Of a stretch of DNA of 63,081 nt, positions 50,895-60,729 are shown piece by piece. Source of the stretch: Mesostigma viride. Lineage: Eukaryota > Streptophyta > Mesostigmatophyceae > Mesostigmatales > Mesostigmataceae. Positions within the stretch are counted from its first letter, which is position 1. Every line of letters starts with the position of its first letter. Made by a program: the position numbers and the translations under genes. The notes under the pieces were generated by a model. That model was given only the letters and a program-made list of their open reading frames with translations. It was not told where the DNA came from and ran no database searches. The DNA lies in contig RPFO01000080.1 of assembly GCA_009746045.1 (NCBI GenBank), positions 4,091,400 through 4,154,480 of the forward strand, read 5' to 3'.

Positions 50895-53233
50895 ATGTCG
50901 TCTGCCATGGCGGAGGAAGTCGGTAATGGCTGCCCTGCCGCGGTAGAGAACCTGGAGGAAGTAAAGATCGAAGAAAAAGCTAAGGAAACTAGCGCTGTGG
51001 AAGGGGGGGTGTTGGGCGACAACTCCAGACTTCGAAAGAGTTTTGTTCCGTGCCGGGGGGCTGTCGCTGGGTTGGAGCGCATGGCGCAGGATGCTAGGTC
51101 AGCCTCGGGGAGTGGCCTTATTAGCTCGGCCCCCGTGTTCAGCAAATGCCTAGTAAAGTATGGTGGCCACTTAGGGGTGCGTAGAATGGCTATGAATGCG
51201 GTGGCATCGAAGATGACGGCAAACAAAGGTGCCGTCATCAACGTCATTGACGTCGGTGGGGGGACGCCTGCAGGCGTGAGGCGACAGAATGGTGAGAATC
51301 AGCTGTACTTGCTGGATGCCACTATGCTGACAGAGTATACCAGCTTCTCCGAGGCGATTCATCTCGACGTGCGCAAGGGGCAGGTAACCGGAAAGCCGGG
51401 ATATCCCGACATCTTCGTCGCCTGCGAAACTGGGAACGACACATTCGCAATCGGAGACTTGGTCACGTTTGATGGCCAGGCAGCTGTCGCTGACATGGCT
51501 TCTGCAATGGAGCTTGACGTGGCGACATTCTCCTCGGCCCTAATCGCTGGCCTGGTCCGTACGGGGGGTAAGAATGATAGAGAGGAGCAGTGGTTCTGCC
51601 TGGTAATGCCCCTTTTGAGCGATTCGCAGGGGTTTTACTCGCTGCCGTCCACATCACCGGGGAAGCAGTTTCCGGCAATGTGGTGTAAGCCGCGGTTGCT
51701 GGCAGTGGATCTGGGCGCCCATGGGGCAATTCGAGAAACTTCTCTGGTGGCCCAAGCTGTGGAAGCCGCCGCGGGAATATTCTATGACCCAAACTCTGCC
51801 ATCAATGCATTAAAAACTACCTGCACGCAAGAGAAAGGCTGGAGTGTAAGTCTTGCACGAATGCTTTCCTCTTTGATATAAGTGCCTTTTCCGTGGATAG
51901 ATTGGGCTCTTTTTATAATAAATAAATAAACACATGGTAAAATGTCCTTGGGTTGTTTTGTCCTGTATGCACCTCCTTGCCCAACATCCAGGCTGTCGGC
52001 TACAAGGTGCCAGCGTCTACACCCCCTGCCACACTCCCAGCGCCGCCGCCAAGCACACCACTTCCTGCCTCACTCCCCTCGGTGCCCCTGCTATGTGCAC
52101 CCCCTGCCGTATCTTCAAGGGCAGCTGAAGGGACTCAGGACGACGACATGACACCGCACAACAGCAGCGGGGATGGCGGTGACAACAGGTCAGACAAGTC
52201 TTACGGCTCGCCACCCGAGAAGAAGGGGAGGGTCAAGCAGGAGCATGCACCAGTGAAGCGCGAGAAGCATGTTCGCACTTGCACCAATGCATCTAAGCAT
52301 GCCATTCCACCTGTGGTTGCTGATGCTGCCATTCCCATGGTGACTGCTGGTGATGCCGACTTATCCGACTTGCGCTCGTCTCTGGATGAGGTCAAGAAGG
52401 AGTATGATGGCTTGAGGGAGGCAATGGCCGAGGCTCAAACCGATATCAAAAGCATCCTCGGGGGCGGTCGCACCAAGCCAAAGCGGGGGAGCCAGGCTGT
52501 CGAGTCGCTGCCCGCTCTGGCCAAGAAGCTTGGCTTAGCTGAGGGGAGGCTGGCCAGGGTGGAGCAGGAGCACGCAGCTATAAATGCAAAGCTGGCCACA
52601 CTTCAAGGCACAGCTGCAGCACCAGCAACGGTGGGGAGCAGGAAGAAAAAGGGGCAGGAGGTTGTTGCTGCGCAGCAGTCACCACCAAAAGTTGAGGCGC
52701 CCGCTACCCCTGACATGCGAAAGGAGGTCAAGGAGCTGCGGGAGCGGGTGGAGCGACTGGAGCGCGAGTACCGTACTCCGTTGGTGGTCCCTGGTACTCC
52801 AGCCAGTGACTCCAGTCACGGGCTGGAGCAGCAAGGGCATCATTATTCAACACGGTCGAGTCCCCAGAGGGTGCTGCACTATGATGCAGCCATGGCTCAG
52901 CCCAGGGCTGTGACATATGTGGACGATCAGCGGGTGGTGTACACTGCTGCAGGAGGCGGATACCACAGGCAGGCAGCTCCCGTGACACTTCGCACGGCAT
53001 TGGACCCTGAGGTTGAATACCACCGGCATGCACCTCCAGTGACAAGCCGCTCGACATACAGTAACAGTGGGCAGGGCACTGCTTTCGTGCTAACCCCACC
53101 GGCAGGTCACCAGCAGTACTTCGACTCTGAATCAATCACGATGGTGCCTGTCACATCTCTCGCGCAGAACGTGGTGCACTTGCAGCCCGCTTATCCAGCA
53201 GTGGAGTATTCCATGAAGAAGCAACGGCGCTAG
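50895..53233 (+). CDS. Unknown coiled-coil protein of the 8.9 kb transposon, two exons
   Basis: Exon 1 50895-51845 (MSSAMAEEVGNGC...), donor AGT|GTAAGT; exon 2 51992-53233, acceptor CAACATCCAG; phase 0 on both sides, total about 730 residues. Exon 1 is a globular part (VINVIDVGGGTPAGVRRQ, YLLDATMLTEYTSFSEAI, IFYDPNSAINALKTTC). Exon 2 has a Pro-rich hinge, a basic patch (KKGRVKQEHAPVKREKH), two coiled-coil stretches (LRSSLDEVKKEYDGLREAM; KEVKELRERVERLEREY) and a low-complexity tail. I recognise no family. Its position opposite the putative transposase suggests an accessory DNA-binding or regulatory protein. Confidence 0.65.
51846..51991 (+). other. Intron of the coiled-coil protein gene
   Basis: 146 bp, GTAAGT ... 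CATCCAG; contains an in-frame stop (CTTTGATATAA), so splicing is needed to reach the second exon. Confidence 0.7.
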
Positions 53234-54163
53234 ATTAGTAGCTTGGCTATCGATGCCATGCTTATCAAGGTCTATGAGGCATGGTGGGATGTCTTGTTAA
53301 GTGCTGCTCATTAAGGAGCACAGGTGAGCGATATGTTTGCAGGATGCTGTACATTGTCTTACACCATATGTTTTGTGGCTCATGTTTTCGCGCAGGCATT
53401 GATTATACATGTATCATGCATCAAGAATGGCATGACAACTAGGACTATGCATGTGCAAACTAAGAGTAAAGCTCACGGGCTCTTTCATCAAGATAGCCAT
53501 GCATGGAATATGTGTGCCCACAGTCCATCATGGTTGGAAACCGGGTGTTGCAACTTGCCTTGTTCAAAACTCTCTTAATAAAAGGCAACAATATAATTTG
53601 TGGTTGGTGATGTTTGGTGAGTTTCAAGAGTTTTGCCACAATGAAGTTGCTATTTTGCCATGTGCATGTGTCATGATTGTGAGGCGCTTTCTATGGTCCC
53701 TGATTATATAGCTGTCTCACTTAATACTTGCTTATCGCTACAAGATGAATTATGACAACACCAGTATGCATGACATGCTTGCTTGATTACATGTGATCGC
53801 AAGGCGCAATGGGGGGCAGGATTGCCTCATTAGTCCGGTGGCTGCGACAGTTTTCGTGTAGCGAATCTGGGCGCGAGCAGGGTCGGGGAGCCGAAAGAGG
53901 CGGCAAAACCTGTTTTTCAAGGGTCTGGAACACTAGACAACTGCATAGCAGCCTTAAAATTTGTTCAAATGTAGTTCAATGTAGTACATTATAGTAAAAA
54001 TGTAGTACAAAGTAGTACAAACTAGTACAATGTAGTATTTTGTAGCATATACTAGTTCAACTACCTCCAGATGAGATCCAGGGGCCATGGGGACACTTTT
54101 TTTGCAGAACTGAACTTGAAACAAGCAAAAAAGAGGAAACTTGGAAAAACTCAAAATGTACTT
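53234..54163. other. Right subterminal region of the 8.9 kb transposon
   Basis: No gene. AATAAA-like words near 53575 may end the plus-strand gene. 53965-54065 is filled with TGTAGTACAA/TTCAAATGTAG words, a probable subterminal binding array. A second TGTACT lies next to the TIR (TCAAAATGTACTTGTG). Confidence 0.65.
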
Positions 54164-54198
54164 GTGCTGGAGTACATTCTAAATGGCTGGTAGGGAGG

Positions 54199-54217
54199 CG
54201 GGAGACTTAGACTAACT
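54199..54217 (-). repeat. First 19 bp of the family 2 5' LTR
   Basis: CGGGAGACTTAGACTAACT, the LTR start on the element strand, cut off by the DNA transposon and followed by the ATAGC duplication. Confidence 0.85.
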
Positions 54218-54242
54218 ATAGCTTGTTTTTCTTCTTGAAACG

Positions 54243-54764
54243 ATGGATAAAGCGCTTCATCATGGTTCAGAGGCAGATTCGGAGGCTGCTTATGAGGCAG
54301 CTTCCGGGGGCTCTACACCGGTGAAGGTCCAGCCCAGCGTTGATGTTGATGATGAGTTGAACTCCACCCCAGACCTAGCGTCCTCTACAAATGATGAGGA
54401 CATAAGTACCAAGGCATCGCCTTCAGGTCTTACAGTGATCCAGGAAGAACAACCAGCTTCTGCATCCTTGGCTTCTGAGACTCACAACCGGCAAGGGAAT
54501 GAAGCGGAGGCCGTTTTGGCAAGAACAGATTCCGGGGGGTCTTCAGATTCCGGGGATTCGGAGAAGTTTTGGAAGCTGGTGCGCACCCAGAAAGGCATTC
54601 TCTTACCGACCAAGAAGCCGGGGCAGTTTCTACACGTCGCAGCTGGTTCAAGCTCTGAGCCCAGCGATTCAAGTTCTGAGGATAATGAAGGGAATTCCAG
54701 TGACGAAGAGTGGTCCGTGGACGTCAGCTCTGGTCAACCCGATGTCGGTTCTTTGCAAATATGA
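54243..54764 (+). CDS. Small acidic Ser-rich protein, unknown (173 aa)
   Basis: ATG at 54243 (MDKALHHGSEADSEAAYEAA...), stop at 54764. Rich in Ser, Asp and Glu, with SGGSSDSGDSEKFWKLVRTQ and a terminal SSSEDNEGNSSDEEWSVD. No domain recognised. It begins 20 bp after the ATAGC target duplication of the copia element, so the retrotransposon plus its nested passenger (16.4 kb) separates this ORF from its original upstream DNA, which contains a TATA-like GCATAAATAC at 37751. It could be a host gene, a first exon, or part of an older element. Confidence 0.45.
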   Translation: MDKALHHGSEADSEAAYEAASGGSTPVKVQPSVDVDDELNSTPDLASSTNDEDISTKASPSGLTVIQEEQPASASLASETHNRQGNEAEAVLARTDSGGSSDSGDSEKFWKLVRTQKGILLPTKKPGQFLHVAAGSSSEPSDSSSEDNEGNSSDEEWSVDVSSGQPDVGSLQI

Positions 54765-55595
54765 CTGAACATAGGTGCGTGATTCAGAATCCTTCCAATC
54801 ACGAATCCCGTTGCTGGGTTCCCCATGATGGCCATTGTGCTGATGCTTAAAGGGTTTTCGCATGAGTAAATGTGAGGCCATGTGCATTATAACCGCGTTG
54901 TTCAGTTTGGGGTAATTCCAAGTGTGGGCTCAAAGTTTGCGCATTCATTCATTGTGTTCATGTAGTTCTGTTTTGTGCAACCATGCACTACATGCAGGCT
55001 GCAGGCTAGGCGTATTGTGTTGATGGACAGTTTTTTGCAAGCACGATCGAATGCGAGGCCTTGTGAATTTTAATGCCTGCGTGGACGTCATAGGCAATCA
55101 TGCATACATGGGCGTGTGCATAATAAAAATGCTGTCAATTTTCACAACCATACACGTGCAGGCACACACATGGCCGTGTGGATGATGTGAAATTTTTTGC
55201 CACCATGTGTATGCATGGCCATGCATGAGGTGCGGCTTGGTTATTCATGATTCCTTACTTGAAAATCTGGCACCCTTTTTACACCATTACAACAACCATG
55301 GGTGCATTCTCTTGCCCACATCTTGCTAGCACGGTAATTGTTTGAGTCAATCTTTTATGATCCTAATCCAAAGCTTCCGAGTTATGACGTGGTTGTACAT
55401 GTGCATCACTTGGATTATGGCGATTGCAGACCCAGTCATCAAGTTTCGCACGTACGAGCGCTTGGCTGACCTGGAGCCTGTTGTCTTGTACATGATTGCC
55501 CCAATTCTCCCGATTTCTGGCCTGCGCAGGTTGTCTCCTTGATGATGGCGGTGGCGACTGCACCACGATGTCATTTCTTATATCGTGGTGTTGTT
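54765..55595. other. Intergenic, no gene seen
   Basis: Low-information sequence with CATGCAT/TGCATG words. A short dispersed repeat (CGATTTCTGGCCTGCGCAGG, 55510-55535) is present; see findings. Confidence 0.6.
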
Positions 55596-55607
55596 ATGTT
55601 GTTGTTA

Positions 55608-55935
55608 TATGGTGGGGGTGGGGGTGGGGGTGGGGGTGGGGTGGGGTGGGGGTGGGGGTGGGGGTGGGGGTGGGGTGGGGGTGGGGGGGGTGGGGTGGGG
55701 GTGGGGGTGGGGTGGGGTGGGGTGGGGTGGGGTGGGAAGTGGGTGAAGTGGGGTGAAGTGGGGTGAAGTGGGGTGAAGTGGGGTGAAGTGGGGTGAAGTG
55801 GGGTGAAGTGGGGTGAAGTGGGGTGAAGTGGGGTTAAGGGGGGTGAAGTGGGGTGAAGTGGGGTGAAGTGGGGTGAAGTGGGGTGAAGTGGGGTGAAGTG
55901 GGGTGAAGTGCGGTGAAGTGCGGTGAAGTGGGGTG
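55608..55935 (+). repeat. G/T-rich minisatellite: (GGGGTGG)-type then 10 bp GTGAAGTGGG units
   Basis: 55608-55735 is an irregular run of GGGGGTGGGGT; 55740-55935 is about 19 copies of GTGAAGTGGG with few variants. Open frames on both strands here are repeat artefacts. Strong G-quadruplex potential. Confidence 0.95.
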
Positions 55936-56194
55936 GGGGTGGGGGGTTCTAACCCCACCCGCATGCACCATATAACAATAACAATGTTGTCATACAAATC
56001 TGCAAGAACTACCATATTTGCACTTGATTGATTTAATTTCCAGCGTATTATCGGTTGCACACAGATCAAGTGTCCCTACGCCATGAGCAAACGTGCAGAA
56101 TAGGTAGCATGCCCCATAGGAGAAATAGGGACATGTATGTATAACATATGTAGGAGACACATAGAGCCCATATGTGCGTAGCCACTACATTCAG

Positions 56195-56415
56195 GAAGGT
56201 GGGACACATAGAAACATACAGTTAGGTGGGACACAGCTTCAAGTTCGGGTAGGTGAGACAGACCTGTATCACAAATGCCGGTAGGTGGGACACCATGTTT
56301 TTCCAAATTCAACAAGGTGGGACATAATTTCAGTTAGGTGGGACACCTGAACATGTCCCGCTTTGCTGAATTTGTCCCACCTACCGGAGTTGGGACACTG
56401 TCCCACCTACGTGAG
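56195..56415. repeat. Array of GTAGGTGGGACA motifs with an inverted pair
   Basis: Six forward copies of (A/G)GTGGGACA at roughly 22-32 bp spacing (about 56200, 56225, 56251, 56283, 56316, 56338) are followed by GTCCC... and two reverse GTCCCACCTAC copies (about 56383 and 56402). The same reverse motif (GTCCCACCTACG) is part of the minisatellite at 37200-37460. Confidence 0.7.
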
Positions 56416-56990
56416 CTGCCCCTGTAGGCACCACGGCCCGCATTGCTATGAATTCCGTACGCGGTCACACGCGGAGCCCCCACAGACTTGGGGGTGGTCT
56501 CCTTCATCACTATTTGCCATCTATCCTTGCGTACCATCTGCCTCCATTAATTAATTAATTAATTCATCTGCCTCCATATTACAGACAAACCAGGAGGCTG
56601 CCCGGGTGTGAGCCCGTCATGCACGTCTAGGGTAGCACATGTCCATGGATGCCGAGTCTATCACGAAAAGTCCACGTACGGGTAGCGGCCCTGTTGTCAT
56701 CGAGCTACCATGGTCAGGATTATCCCGATTTCTGGCCTGCGCTGGTTGTCTCCTTGATACATGGTGAGCCACGGAGGCTAGCTAAGCCCGGCCTAGCTAC
56801 TAATATGCAAACACACATACATACACAGTTTGTGATGTAGTTAGTTGTACCTTGTGCAGCTGGCGTGATGCTTGGGTGTCCATGTCAGATTCCTATTAAT
56901 TTCTTCAGGGTTCTTCTCCTTTTTGGGTTTTTCCTTATATGTTACATGCCCATCTCACCTCCGTAATCTATCATTCTCAATGAATATATA
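56416..56990. other. Intergenic, no gene seen
   Basis: Contains a (TTAA)n stretch at 56547-56565 and one full copy of the dispersed repeat at 56699-56759. Nothing else recognised. Confidence 0.6.
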
Positions 56991-56997
56991 CACAGCA

Positions 56998-57923
56998 CTA
57001 TATTTTTCTAGGCTGGGGTTGCTGGGGTGACGGGGGTCGCCTGCCATGGCTTGTGGTCGACGTATAGATGACTGCGCGCCCCCTCCAAGTAAACCGGCTT
57101 CTTCCCTGCTGCCTGCCGGAGCTGGAGGTATAGGTCGGCCACAGCTCCCGTCGCCGTTGTTGCTGCGCCAGGGCCTCAAGTATATCGTCCAGCGTGTAGG
57201 AGGTACCTACGAGCCACTTGCGGCGCTTGGGGAACTCCATCCGGCTTGTCCGCCATGTAGTCAAAGATGAGGAGAAGCGGGGGCGGTCCGGCGGGCCTTA
57301 CCCCGTGAGCGGGGAAGGCGGATAGCCTCCATCTTAACCTCACCAGTGATGGGTGCAAGGATTTTGTTCTCAAATGCCTTGGCAAGGGACTCGGAGGTCC
57401 TGGCACCTGGCAGCAGGTTGAAGTGCTTGTTGACAATTGCGTTGCGGCTCCACTTGTCGAGCTCGGCCTCCAGTCGCGGAGGGGGAGCATTTGTTGCTTG
57501 AGCTGACAGTGCACAATTATGGCGGAGGTGGTGGAGGTGGAAAGGTTCTGCAGCATGGCGTCCCAGGTCTGGGTGGCCGGGAGGTGCCTTGCCGGCTGGG
57601 CCAGCGGGGGCTGGCCTGGCGGCAAGGTCTTTCAGTGCCGCCTGGGCGATGAGGCGCTCGGTGTTTTGCAGGCACTCAATGGCGATGGCGTGGTCCTCGA
57701 GCCGCTTCTCGAGCTTGAGGAGCTGGGCGGTGATGGCGTCGGCGCTGGCAGTGGTGGCGGTGGAGGCGAGGAGCTTGGAGGTGGCGGCGGTGGTGGTGGA
57801 GACGAGGGGAAGCTCGGAAGTCAGCATGCCTCCCATGGCCGCTGCCACATCTGCAGCGAGGGCGGTCACGTGCTGCTCCAAGGCCTTTTTAAGGAGGGCG
57901 CGAAAGCCAGTGGTTTCGGTCAC
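56998..57923 (-). CDS. Hypothetical protein, probably multi-exon or frameshifted
   Basis: 57923-57261 is open: TGFRALLKKALEQHVTALAA, then a helical QLLKLEKRLEDHAIAIECLQ, a Pro-rich linker, and WSRNAIVNKHFNLLPGARTS. A donor-like CGGG|GTAAGG lies at 57305. Another convincing frame follows at 57258-56998 (EFPKRRKWLVGTSYTLDDIL, then EALAQQQRRRELW), but I found no acceptor that joins the two in phase. It resembles the first ORF of a retroelement in composition; no family is recognised. Confidence 0.35.
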
Positions 57924-58144
57924 GGCGGTGCATGGTGGTACGTGGGGGGAGCCCCGATCTTGACATGTCGGGGAGCCTGAGGAGGGAGCACTGAGCAGAG
58001 AGCCAGAGAGCGATGTGCTGACTGGTTGGGGCCGGGCGCAGCGGTGCAGGAAGTCAGCACGCTGGGAACCTGACTGCCGTCCGGCATTCGGAGGTGCTGA
58101 TGGTGGTGGATCGAGATGGATGCACAGGTCGAGAAGCGAGGCTT

Positions 58145-58448
58145 AGGCCCCGGAAAAGATGCAGGACATGGCAGCTCCCGAGGTGACATTCCCCGGGATG
58201 TGCCAACCCACGCCTTCGATGCCAAAGGTGTTAAACCAACAGCGCGGTTCTTCAGGGCGACTGCGCCGTTTGGGCTCAGGTGATGCCGAGGGCGTGGCCG
58301 TGGGAGGAGCCGAGAAAACCGCTAAGGCTTGATTAGTGGCACCGCTGCCTTCTGGAGCGGGAGGCGTAGCCTCAGACGTAGCTTCAGGGCTCAGTCAGCT
58401 AGTGCAGCCGCCAGGCTGCGTTGCTTCGAGGTGGGTTTGCTGGCCATA
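58145..58448 (-). pseudogene. Possible upstream part of the 57 kb gene
   Basis: Begins MASKPTSKQRSLAAALAD then a stop; the next frame continues SPEATSEATPPAPEGSGATN, PEPKRRSRPEEPRCWFNTFG to a stop at about 58145. It reads like a disordered N-terminus with a basic patch, broken by one frameshift. Weak evidence. Confidence 0.25.
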
Positions 58449-59160
58449 GGCTTGCGTGACAGCTTCGGGAAAATTAATTATATCAGCGTGTGCGTCTTAG
58501 AAAGACAAAGCGATTGTGATTGTAGTCGCGGCAAAATTTGGAGCCCAAAAGTGAAAGTTAGGGGCGCCGCCGTCTGCTATGGCTATCTCGTGGCTCGTGG
58601 CTCGTGGTTGGAGGAATCATGCCCTCAATAAACGTATGTACCCCATTGAGCACGGGGAATCATGGAGCTACCATCAAAAGGTCATGTCAGTCACTTCAGC
58701 CAGGCCATGCTTCCACATGTCAAAGAAAGCTGCACACAGTGCAAAGACAAATACAAGATGTCGCAGCACGGTGCAACGGTCAGCAAAAGCCAATTGAACG
58801 ACCACACTATATACAGCCAAACGTCCACTGCGTAAATATGCATAAGCCAAACGTCAAAGAGAGACTGCACACTGTGCAAATTCAAATATCTCATCACACT
58901 GCAATCGGCGGCGTGAGCCCACATCCCACGGCACACCAAGTACTGCCAGTAAACTGGTGGCGGCTGGAAAAAAATTCCACCAATGTGGAAGAGCCAAGTG
59001 GTGAAGAGAACATGAACAAGACATAGTTTTTTATTGGAGTATACCGTACAGACTCACTTTCAAAAACGTAGCACTGTGTAGCTACCAGTATGTCTGCAAA
59101 GGCCACTCGATGCTATACATTGTCTTCGTGACAGGTGTCCAGAACGGCCTCTCCCGCCCC
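58449..59160. other. Intergenic, no gene seen
   Basis: Two degenerate copies of a roughly 50 bp segment (TGTCAAAGAAAGCTGCACAC at about 58717, CGTCAAAGAGAGACTGCACA at about 58852). Nothing else recognised. Confidence 0.55.
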
Positions 59161-59161
59161 T

Positions 59162-59434
59162 TCATACCGTCGTGACACCATCCTTGTTTGCCACGTTTCC
59201 TTCCTCTTCCTCTTCCCCTTCCTCCCCATCCTCCTCCTCGTCCTCCTCCTCTTCCCCTTCCTCCCCATCCTCCTCCTCGTCCTCTTCCTCCTCCTCGTCC
59301 GAATCCTCGTCCTCATCACTCGATGTCGATGAAGCATCACAAGATGATGCCGACCCTGATAGGGAATCCTCGGTGTCGTCTCGAGGCAGGGATAGAACCC
59401 ACCTGGTGGGACCCCGCATAGCGATGCCAAGCAA
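59162..59434 (-). CDS. Acidic C-terminal fragment, unknown
   Basis: Open frame with GPTRWVLSLPRDDTEDSLSG followed by a long Asp/Glu run (about 45 residues) and GNVANKDGVTTV-stop. It could be the last exon of a gene or only a GAG/GAA-rich microsatellite; the composition resembles the acidic tail of the DUF7869-like protein. Confidence 0.3.
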   Translation of the reverse strand: MLGIAMRGPTRWVLSLPRDDTEDSLSGSASSCDASSTSSDEDEDSDEEEEEDEEEDGEEGEEEEDEEEDGEEGEEEEEGNVANKDGVTTV

Positions 59435-59916
59435 ACCCCGGCAAAGTCACAGCATCAGCGCCATAAAGAGGTACTGTGAGAACACTTATGTTGCCCAAAC
59501 CAACACTCGGTGGTCTGGAATGCCTGTCCTATCCTGTCCAGTATTTATCAAAGAGATAACCAGCGCAGGCCAGAAACCTGGAAGAATCCGGACCATGGTA
59601 GCTCGAGCCTGGTCTATGGCACTTCCCATCAGGCCATGTAACAGGGCAACCGGTTTAACATTCTGCGCTTGAAGACACACAGGCCTCACCGATTGTCAAC
59701 ACACACGCAAATGCAACACCACGCAAGTGGTTCTCATCCTACGATCTCTGACATGAAGGTCCCACCGGGTGCCCCCGGTAACTGCCACGCTAGCTACCCC
59801 ATGCAACAGCGTGGGTGGTTGTCAGCCTACCATTGCTGGCGTCATGCTGACATGAAGCCCCAGGAACTGTATGCCATCCAACGTACCCAATGTCCAACAG
59901 ATCCTTAGACAGACAA
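59435..59916. other. Intergenic, no gene seen
   Basis: Contains a reverse-strand copy of the dispersed repeat at 59546-59609. Nothing else recognised. Confidence 0.55.
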
Positions 59917-60206
59917 GCCGGCTATCCTCCTTTGATGAAACCGGCCATCCTCCTATGATGAAACCGGCCATCCTCCTATGATGAAACCGGCTGTACTCCT
60001 ATGATGAAACCGGCTATCCTCCTATGATGAAACCGGCCATCCTCCTTTGATGAAACCGGCTATCCTCCTTTGATGAAACCGGCCATCCTCCTATGATGAA
60101 ACCGGCCATCCTCCTATGATGAAACCGGCTATCTTCCTATGATGAAACCGGCTATCCTCCTATGATGAAACCGGCTGTACTCCTATGATGAAACCGGCTA
60201 TCCTCA
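59917..60206 (+). repeat. 23 bp minisatellite (about 12 units)
   Basis: Unit TGATGAAACCGGCCATCCTC plus CTA, with variants CGGCTAT and CGGCTGTACT. Ends at TCAAATGATATCTGG. Confidence 0.95.
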
Positions 60207-60221
60207 AATGATATCTGGCAC

Positions 60222-60270
60222 CAATTAATTAATTAATTAATTAATAAGCACGTGACTGCGTCACGTGGGT
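60222..60270. repeat. (TTAA)n and CACGTGAC palindrome
   Basis: Five to six TTAA units followed by GCACGTGACTGCGTCACGTG, a hairpin with an 8 bp stem. A similar ATAAGCACGTGACGCAACC occurs inside the 7.4 kb element at about 7170. Confidence 0.7.
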
Positions 60271-60729
60271 GCCAATACAGAGTAAAGGAACCTTCAACCC
60301 TATATACACAGCGAGGAGGGAGGGCGCCCTAGCTTCTCTCACTGCCGCAGGTGGGCAGGCCACAGAGCGCTCTCTCCACGGCATGGTGCATCATGCCGGG
60401 GCGCAACACTGTGGGTGCAATACAACCAGTGCAATACCATAGGTAGGCTGACGCATAGCTTATGCTACACAAATGTGAGGTGGGCTCAAGACGCAGGCTA
60501 ATTAAGGCGCAAGCTGATGGCCACAAGGTGCCAGATCGAGCTAATTGTTGAAGGTACTATAACGCTGGCACCAAGGCCCCAGTTATTGTCACACCCTTCT
60601 CATGAGGATCCATGCTACACTGCCCGCAGTCACGGGATTTCATGCAAGTTAATTAGTATATTCTACTAAATAATTATGAATAATTCTGTAGATGAATATA
60701 AGATCATCGTCACACCCCACAACACATAC
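60271..60729. other. Intron or intergenic sequence downstream of exon at 60730
   Basis: No coding sequence recognised. It follows a GTATGT donor on the minus strand, so part of it is probably intron. Confidence 0.5.

Larger units (their letters stand above)
45290..54195. mobile_element. 8.9 kb DNA transposon with DUF7869-like gene, inserted in family 2 LTR
   Basis: The terminal inverted repeats are 32 bp and perfect: CCCTACCAGCCATTTAGAAT then GTACTCCAGCAC at 45290-45321, and the reverse complement at 54164-54195. AGG at 45287-45289 and 54196-54198 is a 3 bp target duplication: the intact LTR reads CTACAGGCGGGAG, this copy CTACAGG-element-AGGCGGGAG. Two divergent spliced genes occupy the middle. 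A 3 bp duplication is found in PIF/Harbinger and CMC elements, but the ends do not match CACTA. The pairing of this TIR with a DUF7869-like protein is not a superfamily I can name. Confidence 0.88.

Noticed and set aside
59917-60206. 23 bp repeats considered as a CRISPR array
   Set aside because: Contiguous tandem units with no spacers.
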